DNA from: Phascolarctobacterium succinatutens CAG:287
GTDB taxonomy: Bacteria; Bacillota; Negativicutes; Acidaminococcales; Acidaminococcaceae
Length of the DNA stretch: 56,105 bases
Assembly (NCBI RefSeq): GCF_000434895.1
Contig: NZ_FR892812.1
Location: 1-56,105, forward strand
Direction of reading: 5' to 3'
Of this stretch, positions 49,600 to 56,105 are shown piece by piece (positions within the stretch are counted from its first letter, which is position 1; every line of letters begins with the position of its first letter). The notes below the pieces were generated by a model, which did not search any database, was not told the DNA's origin, and saw only the letters and a list, made by a program, of their open reading frames with translations. The translations under genes and the position numbers were made by a program.

Positions 49600-51447
49600 T
49601 TACTGCAGCGCCTGCTGCTTTTCCGGTAAATCCAGACGGAAAAAGTCGTACAAAGTCTGCGCCGCCGCATGGTTCATGCCTTCTACCGCAGCAAGCTCTT
49701 CAACGCTGGCTGCCCGCATAGCGTCCAGCGTTTTGAACGCCTTCCACAGCTCCTGACGTCGCTTAGGCCCGATTCCCTCCACATGGTCGAGCACGGAAAC
49801 AAGATTGCGCTTACCGCGCAGCTTGCGGTGGTAGGTAATAGCAAAGCGGTGCGCCTCGTCGCGAATGCGCTGGATGAGGTGCAGCGCAGCGCCTTCACGG
49901 TCCAGCATGATGCTTTCGCTTTGGTGCGGCTTAAAGATTTCCTCCTCGCGCTTGGCAAGGCCTACTACCGGCAAATCGTCAAGGCCAAGGCCGCGGATAA
50001 CCTCCAGCGCCGAGCTCAGCTGGCCCTTGCCGCCGTCAATAACCACCAGGCTGGGCAAATCATCATAATCCCGGTAACGGCGGTAGACAACCTCCTGCAT
50101 GGATTTAAAATCATCAGGCTTGCCTTCTGCCGAAACGATTTTATACCTGCGGTAATCCTTCTTGCTGCTGGTGCCGTTGCGGAACACAACCATGGAAGCA
50201 ACGGTTTCGCTGCCCTGCGTATGGCTGATATCGAAGCAGTCCATGCGCTCCAGGGGATGCTCCAAGCCCAAGGCCTGCTGCAGCTCTTCGGCTGCCTGCA
50301 GGTCATTTTTGAGCGACAGGCTGCCCTTACGCAGGCGTTCATTAAGCAGCTTGACGGCATTTTCATTCGCCAGCTTCAGCAAATCCTTTTTCACGCCACG
50401 CTGCGGCAGCAGCAGCTCTACCCGTCGCTGTGCCTTGTCTGCCAGCCAGGTTTCAATAAGCTGCTTTTCGTCCTCCTCCGGCAGGTACGGCAGCACTACT
50501 TCCTTGGGAATAAAGGTTGCTTCGTTATAATACTGCTTGACGAAGGCTGTCATAACCTCCTGCGGCGTATCGCCGCCGTCAGGCATAAAGAAGTTATCTC
50601 TGCCGATGAGCTTGCCCTTGCGCACGAAGAACAACTGCACGCACAGGCCCGTCATATCCTGCCCCAAGCCAAAGATATCCATATCACCGCCATTATTGGT
50701 GACAGCCTTCTGCGCCTCGTTCAGACGTGCCACAGCCTGCAGCTGGTCGCGTAGTCTGGCAGCCTCCTCAAAGGCGTAGTTATCCGCTGCCTCCTGCATC
50801 TGCTGCTTCAAATCACGCTCCAGCTCCGTGGTGCGTCCGTCCAAAACCATGCAGACGGATTTAATCATCTTGTGATAATCCGCCTTGCTGATGTAACCGG
50901 CGCAGGGCGCAAGGCAACGCTTGATGTGGTAGTTAAGGCATGGTCTGTCCGGATTCATTTTGCGGCAGGTGCGTAGCGGGAACATGCTGCGCAGCAGCTT
51001 TACCGTGGCATGCATAGCGCCGGCGTCAGCATACGGTCCGTAATAACGTGCGCCGTCGCGCAGCTGTCTGCGCGTCACATATAAACGCGGGAAATCCTCC
51101 TGCAGCGTAACCTTAAGATAAGGATAGGTTTTATCATCCTTCAGACTGATGTTGTAACGCGGACGATATTTTTTAATCAGGTTGCATTCCAAAATCAGCG
51201 CTTCTACCTCGCTGGAGGTAACAATCGTTTCAATCTCCGCTATTTTCGCCACCATCGCCTTCACCTTCGGCGTATGGCTGGCCAGATTACGGAAGTAGCT
51301 GCGCACGCGGTTTTTCAGCACAACGGCCTTGCCGACATAGATAACCTTGCCGGAGGCATCATGCATCAGGTAAACGCCGGGCTTTTCCGGCAGTACGGCC
51401 AAGGCATTTTTTATATTGTCGCTAAAGCCTGCGGCTAATTCTGTCAT
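49600..51447 (-). CDS. uvrC: Excinuclease ABC subunit C
   Basis: 615 residues from ATG at 51447. The GIY-YIG domain starts LPEKPGVYLMHDASGKVIYVGKA and includes NRVRSYF; the UVR helix pair is TTELERDLKQQMQEAADNYAFEEAARLRDQ. The C-terminal endonuclease half has ERMDCFDISHTQGSETVASM and VIDGGKGQLSSA, and the protein ends in helix-hairpin-helix motifs (VEGIGPKRRQEL and VEGMNHAAAQTLYDFF). It makes both cuts in nucleotide excision repair. Its ATG overlaps the uvrA stop (ATGA). Confidence 0.97.
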   Translation of the reverse strand: MTELAAGFSDNIKNALAVLPEKPGVYLMHDASGKVIYVGKAVVLKNRVRSYFRNLASHTPKVKAMVAKIAEIETIVTSSEVEALILECNLIKKYRPRYNISLKDDKTYPYLKVTLQEDFPRLYVTRRQLRDGARYYGPYADAGAMHATVKLLRSMFPLRTCRKMNPDRPCLNYHIKRCLAPCAGYISKADYHKMIKSVCMVLDGRTTELERDLKQQMQEAADNYAFEEAARLRDQLQAVARLNEAQKAVTNNGGDMDIFGLGQDMTGLCVQLFFVRKGKLIGRDNFFMPDGGDTPQEVMTAFVKQYYNEATFIPKEVVLPYLPEEDEKQLIETWLADKAQRRVELLLPQRGVKKDLLKLANENAVKLLNERLRKGSLSLKNDLQAAEELQQALGLEHPLERMDCFDISHTQGSETVASMVVFRNGTSSKKDYRRYKIVSAEGKPDDFKSMQEVVYRRYRDYDDLPSLVVIDGGKGQLSSALEVIRGLGLDDLPVVGLAKREEEIFKPHQSESIMLDREGAALHLIQRIRDEAHRFAITYHRKLRGKRNLVSVLDHVEGIGPKRRQELWKAFKTLDAMRAASVEELAAVEGMNHAAAQTLYDFFRLDLPEKQQALQ

Positions 51448-54293
51448 ACGTACCACCCGTTCTTTTTCGCCTTCGCCAGCTCCTGCTTGATGTACTGCCC
51501 GGTGTAGGATTTTTTGACCTTCGCTACCTCCTCCGGCGTACCGCTTGCCACCAAAGTACCGCCCTTGTCGCCGCCCTCGGGACCGAGGTCGATAATGTAA
51601 TCCGCCACCTTGATAACGTCCAGATTATGCTCGATGACGATAACGCTGTCACCGCCTTCTACAAGACGCTGCAGCACATCCAGCAGCTTGTGCACGTCCG
51701 CAATATGCAGGCCTGTCGTAGGCTCGTCCAGGATATACACCGTGCGTCCCGTACTGCGGCGCGAAAGCTCCGTTGCCAGCTTCACGCGCTGCGCTTCGCC
51801 GCCGCTCAGCGTCGTCGCTGCCTGTCCCAGATGAATGTAGCCAAGACCTACATCCTCCAGCACTGCCAGCTTGCGGTAAATGCGTGGCTGGTTCTTAAAG
51901 AACTCGCAGGCCTCGCTCACCGTCATATCAAGAACCTCCGCGATGGATTTGCCCTTGTAATGCACCTCCAGCGTATCTCGGTTATAGCGTGCACCGTGAC
52001 AAACCTCGCAAGGAACGTAAACGTCCGGCAGGAAGTTCATTTCTATCTTATTCATACCATCGCCCTTGCAGGCCTCGCAGCGTCCTCCCTTCACGTTAAA
52101 GCTGAAGCGTCCTGCCTTATAGCCTCGCAGCTTGGCCTCGTTGGTCTGGCTGAAGAGCTCGCGGATAAAATCAAAGACGCCGGTATAGGTTGCGGGATTG
52201 GAGCGCGGTGTGCGTCCGATTGGGGACTGGTCGATGTTGATAACCTTATCCGTATATTCTATGCCCTCGATGCTGTCATGCTCGGAAGCACGCAGACGCG
52301 CACCGTTGAGCTTGGCAGCCAGGGAGTTATAGAGAATATCGTTTATCAAGGTGGATTTGCCGCTGCCGCTCACGCCTGTTACTACAGTAAAGACGCCAAG
52401 CGGAATGCTGACATCAATATTTTTGAGATTGTTGGCGCGGGCACCGTGAATCGTCAGCATCCTGCCATCGCACTCGCGGCGATGCTTGGGAACCGGGATG
52501 AATTTGCGGCCGCTAAGATAGGTGCCGGTAACGGATGCAGGCACCTGCTTAATTTCTTCTACCGTGCCTTGAGCCACTACCTCACCGCCATGCTCGCCCG
52601 CTCCCGGACCGATGTCGATAATCTGGTCGGCAGCATACATCGTTTCCTCATCATGCTCGACAACAATCAGCGTATTGCCCAAATCACGCAAATGCTTGAG
52701 TGTTTCCAGCAGCTTGCCGTTATCGCGCTGGTGCAGACCAATGCTAGGTTCGTCCAGAATATACAGTACGCCTGTCAGGCCGCTGCCTATCTGCGTTGCC
52801 AGACGGATGCGCTGCGCTTCGCCGCCGCTGAGCGTACCGGCGCTTCTGTCCAGCGTCAGGTAATCAAGGCCTACGTCATTGAGGAACTGCAGACGCGCCA
52901 TAATCTCTTTCAGCACCTGATGCGCAATTATTTGCTGCTTCGGCGTCAGCACAAGCTTTTTAAAGAACTGCAGGCAGTCGCGCACTGTCAGCGCCGTCAC
53001 TTCGCAGATATTTTTGCCGCCGATAAGAATTGCCAGTGCCTCTGGCTTCAAGCGGCTGCCATGGCAGGAAGCGCAGGGAGTGCTCGTCATAAACTCCTCC
53101 AAGTCTTGACGCATAGCATCGCTGAAGGCTTCACGGTAACGACGGCGCAGCACGTTCAAAATACCGTCATAGGTTGTGTTGTGCTCCTTGACCTCGCCCT
53201 GCAGATTTTCGTACAGGAACTTGAACTTGCTCTCGCCGGCACCGTCCCACAAAAGCTGCTGCATCTCGGGCGAAAGCTCATTCCATTTGGTGTCGTAGCT
53301 ATAGCCATAGGCCGCAAGAACTGCGCCCAGCTGCTTCATAAAATAGGAATTCAGATTGTTGCTGAAGCAGGCAATGCATCTGTCAGCAAAGCTTTTGTCG
53401 GCGTCAGGAACTATCAAAGCCTTGTCAAACTCCATATGCATACCAAGACCGGTGCAGTCCGGGCAGGCACCGAAGGGATTGTTAAAGGAAAACAGGCGCG
53501 GTTCAATCGCAGGCAGGCTGATGCCGCAGTCATTGCAGGCAAAATGCTCGCTGAAAAGCTGTGTTTCCGTTGCTTCTCCCAGCGTTGCCACCTCCGCAAA
53601 GCCGTCTGCCAGCTTCAGCGCCGTTTCCACGGAATCCGTCAAACGCTGCCTGATGCCTTCACGCACTGCCAAACGGTCGATGCCTACAGAAAGGCTGTGC
53701 TTCTTATTTTTCTCCAGACGGATATCCTCATCCAGCGTGCGCACCTCGCCGTCGATAAACATACGCACATAGCCTGCACGCCGCATATCGTCGAGCACAC
53801 GCATATGCTCACCCTTGCGCCCCCGCACCAGCGGCGCCATCACCATAAAGCGGCTTCCCTGCGGCAGCTCCAGCACCTTGTCGACTATCTGCTGCACGCT
53901 CTGCTGCTCGATGAGCTTGCCGCATTTAGGGCAGTGCGGTTCACCTGCGCGTGCGAACAAAAGACGTAGGTAATCGTATATTTCCGTGACCGTACCTACG
54001 GTAGAACGCGGATTGCGACTTGTTGTCTTCTGGTCGATGGAAATTGCCGGGCTCAGGCCTTCGATGTAGTCCACATCAGGCTTGTCCATCTGTCCCAAAA
54101 ACTGGCGGGCGTAGGCCGAAAGTGATTCCACATAGCGGCGCTGGCCTTCAGCGTAAATTGTATCAAAGGCCAGGCTGCTTTTGCCGCTGCCGCTGAGACC
54201 TGTGATAACTACCATTTTATTGCGCGGTATTTTTACCGTTATATTTTTCAGGTTGTGCTGTCGCGCACCCTTTACAATTAAAAATTCTTGCAT
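51444..54293 (-). CDS. uvrA: Excinuclease ABC subunit A
   Basis: 949 residues, full length. Two ABC modules with Walker A GLSGSGKSSLAFDTIYAEGQ and GVSGSGKSTLINDILY, two LSGGEAQR signatures and zinc modules (CPKCGKLIEQ, CASCHGSRLKPEAL and CEACKGDGMNKIEMNFLPDV). UvrA finds DNA lesions and loads UvrB; uvrB is not in the window. GAGGT precedes the ATG. Promoter: extended -10 TGC-TATAAT (54359-54364) without a clear -35. No Firmicute SOS box is visible. Confidence 0.98.
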   Translation of the reverse strand: MQEFLIVKGARQHNLKNITVKIPRNKMVVITGLSGSGKSSLAFDTIYAEGQRRYVESLSAYARQFLGQMDKPDVDYIEGLSPAISIDQKTTSRNPRSTVGTVTEIYDYLRLLFARAGEPHCPKCGKLIEQQSVQQIVDKVLELPQGSRFMVMAPLVRGRKGEHMRVLDDMRRAGYVRMFIDGEVRTLDEDIRLEKNKKHSLSVGIDRLAVREGIRQRLTDSVETALKLADGFAEVATLGEATETQLFSEHFACNDCGISLPAIEPRLFSFNNPFGACPDCTGLGMHMEFDKALIVPDADKSFADRCIACFSNNLNSYFMKQLGAVLAAYGYSYDTKWNELSPEMQQLLWDGAGESKFKFLYENLQGEVKEHNTTYDGILNVLRRRYREAFSDAMRQDLEEFMTSTPCASCHGSRLKPEALAILIGGKNICEVTALTVRDCLQFFKKLVLTPKQQIIAHQVLKEIMARLQFLNDVGLDYLTLDRSAGTLSGGEAQRIRLATQIGSGLTGVLYILDEPSIGLHQRDNGKLLETLKHLRDLGNTLIVVEHDEETMYAADQIIDIGPGAGEHGGEVVAQGTVEEIKQVPASVTGTYLSGRKFIPVPKHRRECDGRMLTIHGARANNLKNIDVSIPLGVFTVVTGVSGSGKSTLINDILYNSLAAKLNGARLRASEHDSIEGIEYTDKVINIDQSPIGRTPRSNPATYTGVFDFIRELFSQTNEAKLRGYKAGRFSFNVKGGRCEACKGDGMNKIEMNFLPDVYVPCEVCHGARYNRDTLEVHYKGKSIAEVLDMTVSEACEFFKNQPRIYRKLAVLEDVGLGYIHLGQAATTLSGGEAQRVKLATELSRRSTGRTVYILDEPTTGLHIADVHKLLDVLQRLVEGGDSVIVIEHNLDVIKVADYIIDLGPEGGDKGGTLVASGTPEEVAKVKKSYTGQYIKQELAKAKKNGWYV

Positions 54294-54333
54294 ATGTTTT
54301 ACCTCTGTTAAATCATGAACGACGCTTCTAAAG

Positions 54334-54349
54334 CTGTCGATATCGATAG
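54334..54349. promoter_or_regulatory. Near-palindrome CTGTCGATATCGATAG at the uvrA start region
   Basis: 16 bases, symmetric except one G/A pair, centred just downstream of the predicted uvrA transcription start. It could be a repressor site; it does not match the GAACN4GTTC LexA box. Confidence 0.35.
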
Positions 54350-54358
54350 TATGTTTAT

Positions 54359-54367
54359 ATTATAGCA
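54359..54367 (-). promoter_or_regulatory. Extended -10 promoter of uvrA-uvrC
   Basis: Minus strand TGCTATAAT: a TG-extended, consensus -10. Confidence 0.5.
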
Positions 54368-54395
54368 CACTACTAGGATAAACGCAGTAAAATAA

Positions 54396-54426
54396 AAACC
54401 ACCTCAGCCTCAAGCCAAGGTGGTTG
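54396..54426 (-). terminator. Terminator of the aspartate racemase gene
   Basis: Minus strand AACCACCT...AGGTGGTT followed by TTTATTTT. Confidence 0.82.
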
Positions 54427-54439
54427 CAGTACGCAGATA

Positions 54440-55162
54440 TTATTTTACTTCTTCATACAGCGCACGCACGCAGGCATCTGCCAACGCACCGATGCTGGAA
54501 ACGCTGCGCTCCTGCGGCAGTCCGGATGCATCATAGCCAAGCGGCAGCTCGGTGCAGGCGGTCATTACAGGAATATCACGCTCAGCCCACAGCTCCTCTA
54601 CCAGCTCTTTCATAATAGCGCCGGCCTTTGCCAGCTGGTTAGCCTTAACGCAGTTGATAACCTCCTGAGATTTATCGCTCTGCTCCTCATTCGGAATGTA
54701 CAAAGTCAGGCCGCGCTTTTCGGCATATTTCTGGTACAGTCCGCAAGCACGTGTGCCTTTGGTGGACAGCATCCAGGCACCCTTTTCCGGAGAAAGCTCT
54801 TTAGCAGCCTTAACGGTTTCGTCAACGATATGCAGCAGCGGTACCGGCAATTCATCAGCAAACTGGTCGATAAAGAAGTGTGCGGTATTGCAGGGAACAG
54901 CAAGCACATCTGCGCCCATAGCGCACAGCTGCAGCAAATCAGCCTTCAGCTTCGGCAGCGGAGATTCACCCTTACCGAAAATTGCTGTGCCGCGGTCCGG
55001 GATATCGCAGTCACCGATCATATATACAACAGGATGCTCCTGGTCGCAGCTTGCCGGGCATCTCATAGTGAACTGACGCAGAAACTCTGCAGCAGCGGCA
55101 GGGCCAAGGCCACCGACAACACCTAATTTTTTACCATTCTTCTTCATTTTCATTTCGCTCAT
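54440..55162 (-). CDS. Aspartate/glutamate racemase family protein (RacD-like)
   Basis: 240 residues from ATG at 55162 (AGAAGAGGT before it). The N-terminus KLGVVGGLGPAAAAEFLRQF, the first catalytic region ADVLAVPCNTAHFF and the second MTACTELPLGYD carry the two Cys of the YgeA/aspartate racemase type, with the CNTAH motif diagnostic. It interconverts D- and L-aspartate or glutamate, or a related D-amino acid. Pairs functionally with the D-amino-acid transaminase-like gene at 25571 and with aspA. Single gene. Confidence 0.87.
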   Translation of the reverse strand: MSEMKMKKNGKKLGVVGGLGPAAAAEFLRQFTMRCPASCDQEHPVVYMIGDCDIPDRGTAIFGKGESPLPKLKADLLQLCAMGADVLAVPCNTAHFFIDQFADELPVPLLHIVDETVKAAKELSPEKGAWMLSTKGTRACGLYQKYAEKRGLTLYIPNEEQSDKSQEVINCVKANQLAKAGAIMKELVEELWAERDIPVMTACTELPLGYDASGLPQERSVSSIGALADACVRALYEEVK

Positions 55163-55268
55163 ATATACCTCTTCTTTCCTGTTCAGCATTACTTGTGGAA
55201 TTAATAAATTTCTTATAATTTTAGCACACCAGCCTATTATTTGCAAATATTGCCAGGCTATAGCCATA

Positions 55269-55306
55269 TGCAAAAAACCGTTGCCGGCCACCCCGCAAGG
55301 CGACAA
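55269..55306 (-). terminator. Terminator of sepF
   Basis: Minus strand GCCGTTGC and GGCAACGG around a GC-rich inner loop, followed by TTTTTTG. Confidence 0.82.
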
Positions 55307-55328
55307 GCAACGGCTAACTTTTTAATTT

Positions 55329-55703
55329 TTATTTACTAAGCCAGGAACGTACACTGGAAGAAGCTCTTGTCTCTTCCTTATTAACCTGTACCTGTTCAGG
55401 TGCATAAAGCAGCAAATCATCGTTAATTTTTTTCACATCGGCATTTACTATGTAGCTTACGCCGTTCAGATAATCAAAAATGCGATATCTGAGCGCTTCG
55501 TCAACTGCATCAAAGCATACCATAATGGCACTGCCGTTCATCAGAGAATCTGCATACTCACGCACATCCGCAAAGGATTTAGGCGTACGCACCATAATAT
55601 TCAAATGACCGGATTTCAGCAGACGCGGACGGGTATATACCTCCTGCTGCTCTTCCTGTCCATCTGACCAAAAGAATTTCATTGCTGTATTTTTTAAACC
55701 CAT
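55329..55703 (-). CDS. sepF: Cell division protein SepF
   Basis: 124 residues from ATG at 55703, nine bases after GGAGG; an ATG two codons earlier (55709) is possible. The SepF core is recognisable: RPRLLKSGHLNIMVRTPKSFADVREYADSLMNGSAIMVCFDAVD, then ALRYRIFDYLNGVSYIVNADVKKINDDLLLYAP. SepF is a membrane-associated ring protein that anchors and bundles FtsZ. The N-terminal amphipathic anchor (MGLKNTAMKFFW) is short. It is alone here, apart from the usual ylm cluster. Confidence 0.93.
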   Translation of the reverse strand: MGLKNTAMKFFWSDGQEEQQEVYTRPRLLKSGHLNIMVRTPKSFADVREYADSLMNGSAIMVCFDAVDEALRYRIFDYLNGVSYIVNADVKKINDDLLLYAPEQVQVNKEETRASSSVRSWLSK

Positions 55704-55815
55704 GGCCATCAGCCTCCAAACCAAAACAGTTATTTAGACTATTATTCGCTGCCTATAGGCAAAAGTCCTGCTTAGTAATATTAATTGTAGCAGATTTTTA
55801 ACAAATTGTCAAAAA

Positions 55816-56105
55816 TTATGCCTGAACATTCTTCATACGGCCACGCATCTTACCGCGCTCCAGACGGTCCAGAACCTTCTTACGCATACGGATGCTCTTC
55901 GGAGTAACCTCAACCAGCTCATCGTCATTGATGTGCTCCAGAGCCTGCTCCAGAGAGAAGGTCTGAGGCGGAATCAGACGGATAGCGTCGTCACTGCCGG
56001 AAGCACGCATGTTGCTGACATGTTTCTTCTTGCAGGGGTTAACATCCATGTCATCTTCACGGCTGGGTTTGCCAACCAGCTGGCCTTCGTAAATCTTTTC
56101 AGCAG
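55816..56105 (-). CDS. typA: C-terminal end of GTPase TypA/BipA (starts outside the window)
   Basis: The minus-strand frame is open from the window edge to a stop at 55816. It reads EKIYEGQLVGKPSREDDMDV, then CKKKHVSNMRASGSDDAIRL and LEQALEHINDDELVEVTPKS with IRMRKKVLD, the well-known TypA C-terminus. TypA is a ribosome-associated translational GTPase for cold and stress. The last residues (RLERGKMRGRMKNVQA) are as usual for the family. The GTPase domain lies beyond the window. Confidence 0.95.
   Translation of the reverse strand, partial: AEKIYEGQLVGKPSREDDMDVNPCKKKHVSNMRASGSDDAIRLIPPQTFSLEQALEHINDDELVEVTPKSIRMRKKVLDRLERGKMRGRMKNVQA

Noticed and set aside
51627..53969. 780-codon plus-strand open frame opposite uvrA
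   Set aside because: It is the mirror of a highly conserved, GC-biased gene; no ribosome site, domain or promoter fits it.
54294..54400. Standard LexA box before uvrA
   Set aside because: No GAAC-N4-GTTC or close variant is present.

Overview
The window looks like chromosomal DNA of a diderm Firmicute (Negativicutes, perhaps an Acidaminococcaceae/Phascolarctobacterium relative; this is inference). Firmicute traits are SepF, a uvrA-uvrC pair with a TGA/ATG overlap, a dnaG-rpoD operon and strong GGAGG ribosome sites. Outer-membrane traits are a Skp/OmpH chaperone, an LptA/OstA-like protein, a secretin with PilB/PilT ATPases and the start of a beta-helix autotransporter-like protein. Rubredoxin, aspartase and selenium/molybdenum accessory genes suggest an anaerobe living on amino acids and purines.

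Region 1-6.5 kb: 5' end of an adhesin-like gene, an AAA-ATPase/PD-(D/E)XK gene, a candidate small RNA, a secreted protein, aspA with a strong promoter and a perfect 22-bp operator, a frameshifted carbonic anhydrase and an alcohol dehydrogenase remnant. The adhesin-like gene and the secreted-protein gene carry the same promoter architecture. Region 6.5-13.4 kb: a divergent lgt, tRNA-Arg, a MocA-like nucleotidyltransferase, an NCS2 purine permease, a cluster of about 100-bp hairpin repeats, the yqeC-yqeB-xdhC operon and ompH. Region 13.4-18.2 kb: one operon reading two PuuE-like NodB-fold hydrolases, an amino-acid ABC transporter and a hydantoin/Asp/Glu racemase, which together suggest uptake and ring opening of a cyclic amide or imide. 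Region 18.3-32.5 kb: tRNA-Ile2, rpoD, dnaG, an LptA-like gene, Eis-like and DUF2156 genes, an ECF S-component/Dat pair, a Kef antiporter, pilT-pilB and a secretin.

Region 32.6-47.0 kb is a visibly AT-rich, one-directional block unlike its surroundings and is the most unusual part. Its downstream end is a RiPP system: a glycine-rich precursor with ten Trp-x-(Asn/Lys) motifs, a small RRE-like protein, a SPASM radical SAM maturase, an acetyltransferase and a second radical SAM enzyme. Its upstream end holds cell-envelope genes: an SPFH/YdjI-like protein with zinc ribbons, membrane proteins, two proteins with degenerate J-like domains, a C-type-lectin-fold protein, an amidase, an L,D-transpeptidase and a small secreted protein.

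Region 47.6-56.1 kb returns to housekeeping: a large HTH regulator at the island edge, rubredoxin (49306-49464), uvrC, uvrA, an aspartate racemase, sepF and the C-terminal end of typA. All calls come from reading the sequence; no homology search was run.
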